Shown here: positions 18,801-27,381 of the stretch, piece after piece
How the letters are laid out: every line of letters starts with the position of its first letter
How positions within the stretch are numbered: the stretch's first letter is position 1
Source: Sphingomonas sp. BK235
GTDB lineage: Bacteria > Pseudomonadota > Alphaproteobacteria > Sphingomonadales > Sphingomonadaceae
Assembly (NCBI RefSeq): GCF_004345855.1
Contig: NZ_SLXN01000010.1
Location: forward strand, 39,859-103,858
Reading direction: 5' to 3'
Length of the DNA: 64,000 bases
Notes under the pieces: model-generated
What the model was told of the DNA's origin: nothing
Databases searched by the model: none
The model's input: the letters and a program-made list of their open reading frames with translations, nothing else
Made by a program: the position numbers and the translations under genes

Positions 18801-19423
18801 TCGACGGGTTCTTCTACCAATCGCTGGTCAATCGTTCGGTCACCAACAATGGCATCACGCAGAACATCCAGGCGCGCGGCCCCGCCAATTACGAGGGCAA
18901 GGGCAAGATCAAGGGCTTCGAGGTAGCCTATCAGCAGACCTTCGACTTCCTGCCGGGCTTCCTCAGCGGCCTCGGCTTCAACGGCAATTACACCTATATC
19001 GACAGTTCGGGCCTGCCCAATTCCTTCCTCAACGGCGGCACGCCCTCGTCGAACTCGACGATCGCCAAGGGCAGTCTGCCGCTGGAGGGGCTGTCGAAGC
19101 ACAATGTCAACGCCACCGCCTTCTACGAGAAGGGGCCGGTCTCGCTGCGCGCCGCGTACAATTGGCGCTCGCGCTTCCTGCTCACCGCGGCGGACGTGAT
19201 CTTCCCCTATACGTCGATCTTCAACGACGCGACCGGGCAGCTCGATGCCTCGGCCTTCATCAACCTCAACAGATGGGTCAAGCTCGGCGTGCAGGGGGTC
19301 AACCTGACCAACACGACGACCAAGCTGCTCCAGGCGTACAAGGGCGGCTCGGACGATCTCGCGCCACGCTCCTACTTCATCAACGACCGGCGCTATTCGA
19401 TCATCCTGCGCGCCAATTACTGA
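15887..19423 (+). CDS. Large TonB-dependent outer-membrane receptor, 1178 aa
   Basis: A signal peptide (VALAAPAFAQ) precedes a TonB-box-like DDIVVTGI, then a plug with VTEALQRVPGVSINR and VEVYKNATADLIEGGLAGTVNL, and a long beta-barrel ending in an aromatic C-terminus (IILRANY). The length and the GLAGTVNLNTRKPFD signature are typical of carbohydrate-type receptors of Caulobacter and sphingomonads. ATG at 15887 was chosen because AGGAGG at 15874-15879 is 7 nt upstream; GTG at 15884 is less likely. Xylanase and glucanase genes follow convergently, so a xylan- or glucan-derived oligosaccharide is the likely ligand (inference). Confidence 0.9.
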   Translation: MIIEDRPARGGHTRLRSGGVLAGVSMTAMCVVALAAPAFAQTGPATGQNTAGAATSPNTPGSDPAAQSSGDTPATDAAGADDIVVTGIRQSLANAQNIKRNSDTVVDAITAQDIGALPDRSVTEALQRVPGVSINRFAGNNDPDHFSVEGSGVNVRGLNFVRSEFNGRDTFSAGIGGQAINFADVPSELLGSVEVYKNATADLIEGGLAGTVNLNTRKPFDNKGFHIGGGIEANYGDFAKKWAPTGSLLVSNTWETPIGRFGILANASYSRLKSRADGIQVTNFQTRDGVQAATGTGTNTTVTCRNQLPGTTDGFTLLPGTVNGVGGASFPNPANVCGAQGTAGADGYADPTALTYAPIGGQFRSQDYDRKRDGQALAVQWQSTDERTTFTAQFLRTHSSSAWGEHTFETAPDLSEYNTYPAGCQQNGNGPLNGAGNSTTRAECQLNGAGQFQFGANQRGNGYNPGGGPYPNFVYDDSGLFQSGFITLPGNGWRTASSGSATTTVPSGGMQQSLSRRQVYDENLVKDAGFNLKINPDDRWSINLDADYTYAKHDVTDLSVFGSTFADSELDLTGKIPVVIPHKPLTLAANWASPNPTMAAASDSDYFQNRDFQFWRAAMDHIEHSVGSEYQIKGDFAYKFDDGDFLQRVKFGARYAERTQDVRYTAYNWGAISEVWSGAPVTFNQGDTSRSSLYTFDNFYRGKTAPPPSAYFYNGDLIGDYNGATSFFQSQNDIWRNTNGATATNRFLAAGQRVGAIAGTDFLPSEVSNVTQQDSAAYAMVQFGNNEPVFGGIRLSGNVGVRYVRTTVQSRTETAVPNRNELGVVDPFSTRCVATTRQLPDGTTQVTQPGGVCNLGETEYERLRTFATPGYASQPANFTNSYNYWLPSANLKLGVTRDLIVRLAASKVLTRPDFANIRPYVTYALEPGSGTVTINAGNPYLKPATAWQFDATVEWYFGRVGQISLDAFYKTVDGFFYQSLVNRSVTNNGITQNIQARGPANYEGKGKIKGFEVAYQQTFDFLPGFLSGLGFNGNYTYIDSSGLPNSFLNGGTPSSNSTIAKGSLPLEGLSKHNVNATAFYEKGPVSLRAAYNWRSRFLLTAADVIFPYTSIFNDATGQLDASAFINLNRWVKLGVQGVNLTNTTTKLLQAYKGGSDDLAPRSYFINDRRYSIILRANY

Positions 19424-19429
19424 GGAGCA

Positions 19430-19457
19430 CGCCCGCCGGACCTCGCTCCGGCGGGCG
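19430..19457. terminator. Strong hairpin between convergent TonB receptor and xylanase
   Basis: CGCCCGCCGGA pairs perfectly with TCCGGCGGGCG around a 6-nt loop, 7 nt after the receptor stop and 12 nt before the xylanase stop on the other strand. Confidence 0.7.
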
Positions 19458-19468
19458 ATCGTCGCGCA

Positions 19469-20602
19469 TCACGCGCGCGCGGGCGCCTCCGCCAGCGCGC
19501 GCGCTATCGCTTCGTGCAGCGGCTTGGGGCGATAGTCGACGTCATACGGGCAGGGTCGCCGCGGCGCCTTGTCGGGACGCGGCTCGAACGGCCCGATCCA
19601 GCTGAATCGGTCGCACAGCCCCCAGGCGAGCACGTCGCGCAGCCCCGGGTAGCTCAGCGTCACGTCGAGGTAGCGGCGTGCGTAATCGGCCACGCCGCGA
19701 TCGCGCGCGGCGACCTCGACCGGCAGGCCGTTGTCGCGCACGTCGAACTCGGTGATCAGCAGGCGATAGCCCATCGCGGTCACCGCATCAAGGAAGCGCC
19801 GCCACTCCCCCTCATAGGCGCGCGCACTCGCCGCGGTGTCGCTGCCGGCGGTGACGATGTGCGATTGCAGCCCGAGCGCATCGACCGGTGTGCCGCGCTT
19901 CCGGAATCCCTCCAGCAGCCGCAGCACGCCGGCGCGGTGCGCGGCATTGCCCGGCTCCCAGCTCATGTAATCGTTGTAGACCAGCTCGGCGTGCGGGGCG
20001 GCGGCGCGCGCGGTGCGGAAAGCGAGGTCGAGCGTGGCCTCGGTCCCGCCCAGCGCCTGGCTGAGCGCGGTCTCCTCCAGCGCACCGGTCTCGGGCGTCA
20101 CCGCCTCGTTGACGACGTCGTAGCTGGTGATGCGCGTGCCGTAGCGGCGCGTGACGGTCTCGATATGGTCGCGCAGGAGGCGCGCCGCCTCGGTCGCGGG
20201 ACGCGCGCCGAAATCATGCGCCTCGAGCCAGCGCGGCATCCACTTGCGCCTCTGCCACAGCAAATTGTGCCCGCGCAATGTCATGTGCTCGCGGGTCGCG
20301 AAGTCGGCGATCCGGTCGAAGGCGGCGAAGTCGAAGCGATCGGGGGCGGGGCGCAGGTGCTGCCACTTCATCTCATTCTCTGCGACCAGCACGCCGCAGT
20401 CGGCGCGCAGCAGCGCGGCGTAGCGCGGATTGTCCGCCGAGGCGCCCTGCGGCCGGCTTGACACTGCCGAACCGAAGCGAAGGCCGCGCCGGCGTGCGAC
20501 CGCGTCGAGCCCGGGCGCGCCACTCGCGCCGAAGGCGGGCCCCGTCACCAGCGCGGCGGTGAGCGCCGCCAGTCCCTCGCGTCGTGTCGGCGACCAGCCC
20601 AT
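19469..20602 (-). CDS. GH10 endo-1,4-beta-xylanase, secreted, 377 aa
   Basis: A twin-Arg-like signal (TRREGLAALTAALVTGPAFGA) is followed by a complete GH10 TIM barrel. GHNLLWQRR lies near 111, the acid/base Glu166 is in YDVVNEAV, and the nucleophile Glu285 is in LLITEFDVRD. It cleaves internal xylan bonds in the periplasm or outside. The open frame runs far upstream, but ATG at 20602 starts right at the signal peptide and 15 nt from the stop of the upstream GH9 gene, so the two form an operon. Confidence 0.92.
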   Translation of the reverse strand: MGWSPTRREGLAALTAALVTGPAFGASGAPGLDAVARRRGLRFGSAVSSRPQGASADNPRYAALLRADCGVLVAENEMKWQHLRPAPDRFDFAAFDRIADFATREHMTLRGHNLLWQRRKWMPRWLEAHDFGARPATEAARLLRDHIETVTRRYGTRITSYDVVNEAVTPETGALEETALSQALGGTEATLDLAFRTARAAAPHAELVYNDYMSWEPGNAAHRAGVLRLLEGFRKRGTPVDALGLQSHIVTAGSDTAASARAYEGEWRRFLDAVTAMGYRLLITEFDVRDNGLPVEVAARDRGVADYARRYLDVTLSYPGLRDVLAWGLCDRFSWIGPFEPRPDKAPRRPCPYDVDYRPKPLHEAIARALAEAPARA

Positions 20603-20616
20603 GCGCGGCTCCTTCG

Positions 20617-22449
20617 TCAGCGGCGGCGCGGAGGGCGCGCGCGCGGTTCGTCCAGCGCTGAAGCGACCCAGAGCAGCGGCGCGTTCCAGTTGATCGCCAC
20701 CTCGTTGAGCGCATAGGCGCGGATATCGTCGGTCCAGCAGCGCTGCGGCGCGCAGCTGCCCTTCATCTTGGCCGCGATCGGGTCCGCCATCGCGGTCGAG
20801 TTGGGGCCGCCGGAGACCACGCCGGGCGGCGGGCCGGGCAAATTGGCGTCGAGCTGGTGCGCCCAGAAGCGGTGATGCGGGTTGGTCAGCGGTCGCGCGC
20901 CGAAACCCGAGACATAGCTCTGGTCGAGCGGGTTGCGGCCGAGCACATAGTCCATCGCATCGACCATGCCGTCGCGGTAGCGCGTCGCCCCGGTGAGGCG
21001 TTGCGCCACCCCGAGGATCATCGCGCGGTTGAGGATCACCGCGTTCGATCCCCAGGGATAATCGAGCGTGGCATAAGGGATGCGATAGCCGCTGCGCGCT
21101 TCCTCGGCGAGGAAGCCGTCGGCCGCGGCGATCAGCCCGGCGCGCGCGGGTGTCGCCGCGCTCGCCGGCACGCCCGCGGCGGTGGCGAGCGTGATCGTGC
21201 CGAGCGCGGCGACATGCCCCCAGTCGGGCGCCTGCACCGGCGCGGCGTGCCACGGCGAGTGTCGCAGCGCCGCGGCAAAAGCCGGCTCGCGCGTGGTGGC
21301 GTACAGTTCGGCCGCGGCCCAGTAGAATTCGTCGCTCACGTCGTCGTCGCCGTAGCCGCCGCTGCCGGTGAAGCTGTTGGTGGCATAGACCTGCGGCTGG
21401 CGCTGCGCGGCGGCATAGGCGCGGCGCGCGGCGGCGAGGCAGGTCGCGCTGAAGCCAGGATCGATGCTGCGCCAGATGCGCGCGCACTGTGCCGCCGTCG
21501 CCGCCAGATTGAGCGTCGCCGCGGTGGTCGGCGGGTAGAGCAGCCGGTCCTCACGGTCGTCGGCGGGGCGGGTCGGCAGCGCGGTCCAGCGGCGATCGGC
21601 GACCTTCTGGTGCGCCATGCCGCCGGCGTCGATCGTGCGGAAGGCGGGCGCGCCCGTGCCGTCGGGGGCGCCGACCGGCACGGTCGCACGCGCGCCGTCG
21701 GGGATCTGCATCGCCAGCAGGAAGCGCATCTCCCAGCGCGCCTCGTCGAGCAGGTCGTCGACGCCGTTGCCGCTCTCGGGCAGGTTGCCGCGACCGTCGG
21801 CGAAGGGGAAGCGGCCGGTGCGCGCCTCGCGCTCGTAGAGGTCCTGCAGCGTCCACGACGCGATGCCGCCGTTGACGACATATTTGCCGTGGTCACCCGC
21901 GTCATACCAGCCGCCGGTGACGTCGAGGCGATAGTCGCACCCGGCCCAGCGCAGGCCGCGCTCGTCCGCGCCGGAGAAGCACGGTGCGACCTCCTTGGCG
22001 TGGCCGGCGGCGCGTGCCCAGCGCGGATCGCCGGCGTAGCGCGGTTCGATCGCGATGCCCGCGCGCGTGTGGTAGAAATAGTGGAGCGCGGCCGCGGCCA
22101 AGGGAGCATAGACGCGCGCGCCCACCGCGAACGGGCGGCTGGTCTGCCCGCCGACGCTGAGGCGATAGGTGCCGGGCGCGGTGACCCGGCCGAGGTCGAC
22201 GAGATGGACGTGGTCGCCCGAGGCCGCGTCGTCGCCGATCACCTGTGTCTCGCCCGCGGCGACCGTCGCGCCGCGGGCGTCGCGCACGGTCCAGCGGAGC
22301 GGGGTGGTCGAGGGGCCGGCGACGATCGCGCGCTTGGCGGTGTCGGGCAGGAAGCCGAGCTGGTTGAAGTGGATCGCAGTTGGCGGCGGCGCAGCGCCGA
22401 TCGAGGCGACGGTGACCGACGCGATCGCGAGGATAGGGCGAAGCTTCAT
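20617..22449 (-). CDS. GH9 endoglucanase-type glycoside hydrolase with Ig-like domain, 610 aa
   Basis: After a signal peptide (cut near AAPPP, residue 20) there is a CelD-type N-terminal Ig-like domain (FNQLGFLPDTAKRAIV, about 26-110). The GH9 (alpha/alpha)6 barrel follows. The catalytic Asp residues are in GGWYDAGDHGKYV (Asp183, Asp186), the His signature is NPHHRFW, and the acid is Glu583 in NEVAINWNAPLL. Substrates are beta-1,4-glucan or mixed-linkage glucan; cello-oligosaccharide exo-activity is also possible. It is encoded upstream of the xylanase in the same operon. Confidence 0.9.
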   Translation of the reverse strand: MKLRPILAIASVTVASIGAAPPPTAIHFNQLGFLPDTAKRAIVAGPSTTPLRWTVRDARGATVAAGETQVIGDDAASGDHVHLVDLGRVTAPGTYRLSVGGQTSRPFAVGARVYAPLAAAALHYFYHTRAGIAIEPRYAGDPRWARAAGHAKEVAPCFSGADERGLRWAGCDYRLDVTGGWYDAGDHGKYVVNGGIASWTLQDLYEREARTGRFPFADGRGNLPESGNGVDDLLDEARWEMRFLLAMQIPDGARATVPVGAPDGTGAPAFRTIDAGGMAHQKVADRRWTALPTRPADDREDRLLYPPTTAATLNLAATAAQCARIWRSIDPGFSATCLAAARRAYAAAQRQPQVYATNSFTGSGGYGDDDVSDEFYWAAAELYATTREPAFAAALRHSPWHAAPVQAPDWGHVAALGTITLATAAGVPASAATPARAGLIAAADGFLAEEARSGYRIPYATLDYPWGSNAVILNRAMILGVAQRLTGATRYRDGMVDAMDYVLGRNPLDQSYVSGFGARPLTNPHHRFWAHQLDANLPGPPPGVVSGGPNSTAMADPIAAKMKGSCAPQRCWTDDIRAYALNEVAINWNAPLLWVASALDEPRARPPRRR

Positions 22450-22604
22450 GCGCTCACTCTACTTGCGCGTGCGGGAAAGGGAATGGCGGCGAGTCGAGTA
22501 CCGAAGCGCTACTTGTAAAATGCGAGCTTCTTCGTTTGACGGCGCGATCGTTTTAGGACGGAAGGTCGAGACAGCATCGTTTTCGGGACAGTCGTTAAGG
22601 CAAA

Positions 22605-23342
22605 TCAAGCTGCCTTGTTCAGTGCCACCAGTTTGCAGAAGGGGTGCTGGCGGCGCTCGCGAAGCGCTGTCTTGAACATCAGCGCCTGAAACCAGCTGTA
22701 GTTCATCGCGTTAAGTGGTCCGGGTTCACCGCGCGAGAAGGCTTCGTAATGGCGGTTGAGGAACGCCTCTGGCGTATCTCCCGCCGGGACAGGCGATGGA
22801 ACGCCATCGAGGAAGCGGGTGATGTTCTCGACGCGCGCCTCCACGTTGCCCTCCGGACCTCGCTGGAGCGCCCAGAAGGCGATGCCGATCCGGTTAGCCT
22901 CCAGTTCGGCGTTCCAGCGACTCATGCCTTTCCACCTTCCTGCGATATCCTGGAGGTAGTGGCCGAGTTCGTGCGGGACGATGAAACTGTTGAACATTTC
23001 CCGGTACATGCCCTCCGGCGGCAAGCCGAAAGTCCCCTTCGCCGACCAAGCGGTGATCGCGGCGCGGCTTTCCGCATCGAGGTTGGCCCAATCGGTCAGA
23101 TGTACGGTCCGGTCGTCGAACGAGTAATGCACGTCGATGGACTTGGTGGGGTTGACGGCGACCGCCGGGACGAACGGCAGGGTCGCGCCGCAAGCGCGGG
23201 CGGAACGGATGAAGCGGTCGCGAATCGTTTCGCCGATCTGCTTAACCGACGGCGCCGTAGAAGGCGCGCTGGCCCCTCCGCTGACGACCAGAGCTATGAG
23301 ACCAGCAAGTATCCGTCCACCCGCGGCGCAACTGCTCTGCAT
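22605..23342 (-). CDS. Secreted HELGH metalloprotease-like protein, 245 aa
   Basis: A signal or lipoprotein-like leader (LAGLIALVVSGGAS) precedes a domain with HELGH at 124-128 and a downstream ELEANRIGIAFW (Glu146/Glu148), the layout of a zincin with HExxH plus a distal Glu ligand. The start at 23342 is supported by AGGAGG 6 nt upstream; the frame stays open for 24 more codons. Three Cys residues are present. I know no characterised relative, so peptidase activity is inferred only from the metal motif. Confidence 0.7.
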   Translation of the reverse strand: MQSSCAAGGRILAGLIALVVSGGASAPSTAPSVKQIGETIRDRFIRSARACGATLPFVPAVAVNPTKSIDVHYSFDDRTVHLTDWANLDAESRAAITAWSAKGTFGLPPEGMYREMFNSFIVPHELGHYLQDIAGRWKGMSRWNAELEANRIGIAFWALQRGPEGNVEARVENITRFLDGVPSPVPAGDTPEAFLNRHYEAFSRGEPGPLNAMNYSWFQALMFKTALRERRQHPFCKLVALNKAA

Positions 23343-23605
23343 GAGTGTCCTCCTCACACGATGGACCTCAATATCGCGCACGCTCGTCGGCACACGCGAA
23401 CGGCCATCAGCCACGTCATGTACGGCAGCCCGAGCGATAAACGATTGTACGCTTTCGCCGCGCGGCAGCCCGCTGAGCGGTCGTAATTGGGACCTGGGCG
23501 CGGGAGGGCAGGGGCCGCAAGCGCCCGAGATCAGCCACTCGGCTCCGAACAGCGTTCAAGCCAGCGTACCCCGAGCACATCCATGACCCATCGCCGATGT
23601 TGTGA

Positions 23606-25519
23606 TTATCGGCGAGGGAGCAAGAAGAGCACGGATTGCTGCTGCCCGGAGCAGGCCAGCGCGCCGTCGGGGCGGAACGTGCTGCTAAAGCGCGCGCCGC
23701 GGATGATGCCATTTGCGGCGTCGTCGAAGATGAAGGGCGGGTAGGCGACCACAGCTCGCGGCGCGATCGTACGTCCGTCGGGGGTGATGTCAAAGGAAGT
23801 GCGGACCCAGCCCTCGAAGCCGAGCCGCTGTGCCTCCTGGGGGAAGTCACTGCTCCTGCCACTCATGCGCTGTACCGCTGGCTGAAGACCGACGGTCGCA
23901 CATTGCTCGGCAGTGAGCCCGGTGCGATCGAACACGGCCCGAGCGCCCGCGACATCGCCTTTGGCGGCAAGGACATTGGCCTGCTCGAGCAAGGCCGCGA
24001 TCTTCAATGGATGGCGTGGCGGAAGGGCCGGGTCGCCGCTCACCGCTGCCACGAGAACGGCCGCGTCGGCAGGCGGCCCCTTGCGGTACGCGGGTTGAGC
24101 AATCAGCAATCGCAGCGTGGCCGCCGACAGCGGATCGCCAAATACATCAGGCTGGGCCAGGATGGCGCGCATCCGCGCCCGCCACAACTCGCTGTCTTCG
24201 TCGACCTGCTCTGGCGCCACGATGGCGACATAGGTACGCGCCGTGACCGGCGGCAGGAGCGACGCCAAGGCGGTCCGCGCGATCGCATGAAGCGCGGGTC
24301 GCTCTTGTCCGTCCAGCACCGGATTGTCGCTCAGGGCCAGAGCGGCCTGCACTCGGGCCGCGGCATCGTTCTTTGTGGTCGCCGCGCCGAGCGCCGCGCG
24401 TTGCGTGCCGAGCGCCAGCGCGGCGGGTTGGTCGGCCCACGGCGGGGTCGGCGCACCTTTGTCGGCCAGCCATGCCTCGAATGCTTCCCTTAGCGGCCGT
24501 GTCACTCCCGGTGCGCCGTCCGCCTTGACGCAGCGCACCTCGACGCGCGTGGTGTAGCGGAACAGCGCGGGGATCTCGGCGACGTCCTCCGCACGCCAGG
24601 ACCAGTCCGTCACCGCGCGAGCGAAGGCCAGTGCCTTCGCGCGATTGCCGTTGGTGTAGATGGGGGCGACTCCGGCCACGTGTCCGTCGCGCTCCAGCGA
24701 GAATTCAACGATCGCTTCGTCCTCCGGGACGAGCCCACCTTCGCCGCACGTCGGCGGGTCCATCGAGGCGGCTCTGGTGAACGGTGTGTCTCGCATCCGC
24801 CCAGCGCCGGTGTAGGCGAGATAGAGTCGCGCATTGTCACGATCATTGTTCTTCAGCGCCGCGATCGCCAGGTCCGAGCGTGTCGTGATATCGTCGGCGC
24901 TGACACGGCTGGTCAGCCCACCCTGCTTGCTCAAGCTGTTCTTGAGCTCGGCATATGCCTCCTTGGCGCGGCCCTCGTTCAGCAGGACGCGTGCGTGAAC
25001 GGTCTGCACCGCCGCGAGGTCCTTCTTGCTGAGAGCCGGCTCGGCGAGCACGAGCGTGCGCGCCTCTTCGGCTGCGGCTAAGGCGCGGCCATCGTGATCG
25101 AACATCGTCACCAGCGCCAGGCGCAGCAACGGCGGAACTCGCGATCTACCTTGCAGCGGATCGGCCGCGGCGCGGTATCGCTTCGCTGCCTCATCATAGT
25201 CGAAGGTACGCTCGGCCAGTCGTGCGAGCGCCATGTGCGCCTCGTAGACGTCACCGGAAAACTCGACGCCCTTGCCAGCAAGCACGGGCAATCCCCGCGA
25301 GATCGCTGCCTTTCCCTCTTCCACCTGTCCGAGATCGACCAGGCAGCGCCCGTTGCGCACGTCGATCGTGGCAGCGAGTAGTGGGTTGCGGCTTTTCGCC
25401 ATCGTGGCGAAGATCTTGACGGCCTCTGCGCAGCGGCCTTCCGCCCTCTGTCGCTGCGGAACGTGGAGGAAAACCACGAACGCCACTTCATCGACAGGCA
25501 GACCTACAAGCAGCGCCAC
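23606..25519 (-). CDS. TPR-like protein with C-terminal TonB_C-type domain, 637 aa
   Basis: The N-terminal ~250 residues are helical repeats (CAEAVKIFATMAK, DYDEAAKRYRAAADPL, AKEAYAELKNSL) resembling TPRs. Two beta-rich segments look like TonB C-terminal folds (near 265-320, and EGWVRTSFDITPDGRTIAPRAVVAYPP near 580-610). Such proteins are common in sphingomonads with a signal peptide, but here the only possible start is GTG at 25519, directly after an in-frame TAG, and no clear signal peptide is visible. The 5' end may be frameshifted or truncated. Confidence 0.65.
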   Translation of the reverse strand: MALLVGLPVDEVAFVVFLHVPQRQRAEGRCAEAVKIFATMAKSRNPLLAATIDVRNGRCLVDLGQVEEGKAAISRGLPVLAGKGVEFSGDVYEAHMALARLAERTFDYDEAAKRYRAAADPLQGRSRVPPLLRLALVTMFDHDGRALAAAEEARTLVLAEPALSKKDLAAVQTVHARVLLNEGRAKEAYAELKNSLSKQGGLTSRVSADDITTRSDLAIAALKNNDRDNARLYLAYTGAGRMRDTPFTRAASMDPPTCGEGGLVPEDEAIVEFSLERDGHVAGVAPIYTNGNRAKALAFARAVTDWSWRAEDVAEIPALFRYTTRVEVRCVKADGAPGVTRPLREAFEAWLADKGAPTPPWADQPAALALGTQRAALGAATTKNDAAARVQAALALSDNPVLDGQERPALHAIARTALASLLPPVTARTYVAIVAPEQVDEDSELWRARMRAILAQPDVFGDPLSAATLRLLIAQPAYRKGPPADAAVLVAAVSGDPALPPRHPLKIAALLEQANVLAAKGDVAGARAVFDRTGLTAEQCATVGLQPAVQRMSGRSSDFPQEAQRLGFEGWVRTSFDITPDGRTIAPRAVVAYPPFIFDDAANGIIRGARFSSTFRPDGALACSGQQQSVLFLLPRR

Positions 25520-25824
25520 TCTGCGGCGCTAGCCGAGCGTCAGGGCGCTCGCCATCTGACCCGCCGCTTACGAAGGTCGGAGTGCATCGTGCAGAGACGA
25601 GTTCGCATGCGACTGACAGCGCCGCCATCCAGTCCTAGACATGTGATCTCTCCCGCGGAGCAGGCCGAGAGTGGCGCGCGTCAGCGCCTTATCACCGGTC
25701 ATGGCGCACCGCTGAGAGCCGAGTAATGCCGAAATGTCTCGAATTCGCCGCAGAGGTATACGCGTACCTGGTGCCTAAGCCCTGCGCCGTCAATGCCATG
25801 CGTCGAGCTTGGGAAGGAAGGTCG
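25520..25824. other. 305-bp gap, no gene recognised
   Basis: It holds only short frames without support. It may contain the decayed 5' end of the TPR/TonB_C gene (a frame starting ATGGCGAGCGCC at 25556 stops after eight codons). Confidence 0.3.
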
Positions 25825-26970
25825 TCATCCTCGGGAGCGCGCTTCCATCACCGTCGCGATAAAGGTCCGCAGGTCAGCCAGCATCAGTTCCGGCTCTTTC
25901 AGCGCGGCGAAATGCCCGCCCCGCGGCATTTCGGTCCAATGCACGACGTTGTAGGTCTTCTCCACGAATGATCGCGGCGACGGCAAGAAGACCGGATCGG
26001 GGAAGGCGGCAACGCCGGTCGGCACCTGGATGCGGGCGCCAGGCGGAAGCGTCAGCGACTTCTCGAGCCGGCAGCCGTAATAGATCCAGGTGGCGGTCAC
26101 GAACGACTCCGTCGCGACATAGAGCATGATGTTGGTGAGGAGCTCCTCCTCGGAAAACTTGCTCCAGATGTCGGGGTCGCCATCGGCGGTGGTGGGGAGA
26201 TCGGCCCACTTGCCGAACTTCTCGAATATCCAGCCCGCCGCTCCGACCGGACTGTCGGCCATCGCGACACCGAGCGTCTGCGGTCGGGTTTCCTGCTCGT
26301 GGAAATAGGCGCTCTCCTGCGCGGCAATCGTAGCCCGCTTGGCGGCGAAGGACTTCTCCTCGTCGCTCGTCGGTACGGCATCCTCCGCACGCACGGTCAT
26401 CATGTTGATATGGATGCCGAGCACCGCTTCCGGTCGATCATGAGCTGCCCAGGCCGCGATGGCGTGGCCCCAATCGCCCCCTTGGATGACGTACCGCGCG
26501 CTGCCGAACAGTTGCCGCATCAGCCCATGCACGATCGCAGCAGCCCGTCGCGGCCCGATCGGGCGCGTGAGCGGGGTGGAGAACGCGAAGCCAGGAAGCG
26601 AGGGGACTATGACATCGTGCCCGTCCGCCGCCAGCGGCTCCAACAGCTGCTCGAACTCGACATATGAACCCGGCCAGCCGTGGAGTAGCAGGATGGGCGG
26701 CTTGGAACCGTCGCCTTTCACATGAACGAAGTGGAGGCGCTCGCCTTCCACATCGGCCGTGAAGTTGGGGAGTTCGTTGAGGCGCCGTTCGACCGCACGC
26801 CAGTCGTAGCTGTCCCGCCAATACGCGGCGAGCCGCTTGAGGTCTTCGATCCCGACCCCAGCTGACCAGCCCCCCGCATCCGGCAGCTGGCTCCAGTCAT
26901 AGGCGTCGACCTTTGCTCTGATGTCGCTGAGCCGCTCGTCCGAAATGTGGATCGTGTAGGGTGAAATCAT
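25825..26970 (-). CDS. Epoxide hydrolase, alpha/beta-hydrolase fold, 381 aa
   Basis: An epoxide-hydrolase N-terminal domain (ISDERLSDIRAKVD...WSQLPDAGGWSAGVG, residues 8-100) precedes the alpha/beta-hydrolase core. The oxyanion HGWPGS is at 97-102, the nucleophile Asp166 is in QGGDWG, and the catalytic His353 is in RGGHFAALKEPE. It opens epoxides to diols through an ester intermediate, in the cytoplasm. A GGAGG site lies 5 nt before the ATG. It is monocistronic. Confidence 0.9.
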   Translation of the reverse strand: MISPYTIHISDERLSDIRAKVDAYDWSQLPDAGGWSAGVGIEDLKRLAAYWRDSYDWRAVERRLNELPNFTADVEGERLHFVHVKGDGSKPPILLLHGWPGSYVEFEQLLEPLAADGHDVIVPSLPGFAFSTPLTRPIGPRRAAAIVHGLMRQLFGSARYVIQGGDWGHAIAAWAAHDRPEAVLGIHINMMTVRAEDAVPTSDEEKSFAAKRATIAAQESAYFHEQETRPQTLGVAMADSPVGAAGWIFEKFGKWADLPTTADGDPDIWSKFSEEELLTNIMLYVATESFVTATWIYYGCRLEKSLTLPPGARIQVPTGVAAFPDPVFLPSPRSFVEKTYNVVHWTEMPRGGHFAALKEPELMLADLRTFIATVMEARSRG

Positions 26971-27381
26971 GATGTCCTCCGCTTGATCTAAGGTGCGGTT
27001 CGGAGAGGGCGTCCAACAATCTGCTATTCATATTACGGATGGATGTCCTGAGAGCCGAACGTCAGATCGCCGGCGCATCCGGTGCGCTCGGTTCGAGCGC
27101 TTGAAGTCGGCATGTTTTCCGAAGAGCCACGATTTCACTCCGCCACCTCGTGAACGACGTACAGCGGGGTGATCACTGTAGCGTCACGCTGGCCGGGGCA
27201 GCCGGGATGGGCCTGCCCGCCTTATTCGCTCATTGCCGCAGCATCACCTCTCTGTCGCCATTACCGTTTAAGGAGCAGCTCAGGCTCGCCGAGGCTCGAC
27301 GTCGCATGCTCTCACCGGTCGGGACGATCAGCGATGCCGCGCGCGGCGCGAGGGTACGGAAGCATCAGGGGGCTCGCATGC
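26971..27381. other. 411-bp gap, no gene recognised
   Basis: This stretch lies between the epoxide hydrolase start and the 3' end of the FAD subunit gene. The frames present lack motifs and ribosome sites. The promoter of the epoxide hydrolase must lie at its left end. Confidence 0.3.

Noticed and set aside
19469..21487. A 672-aa form of the xylanase
   Set aside because: The extra N-terminus is an alternative frame of the GH9 gene; the signal peptide starts at 20602.
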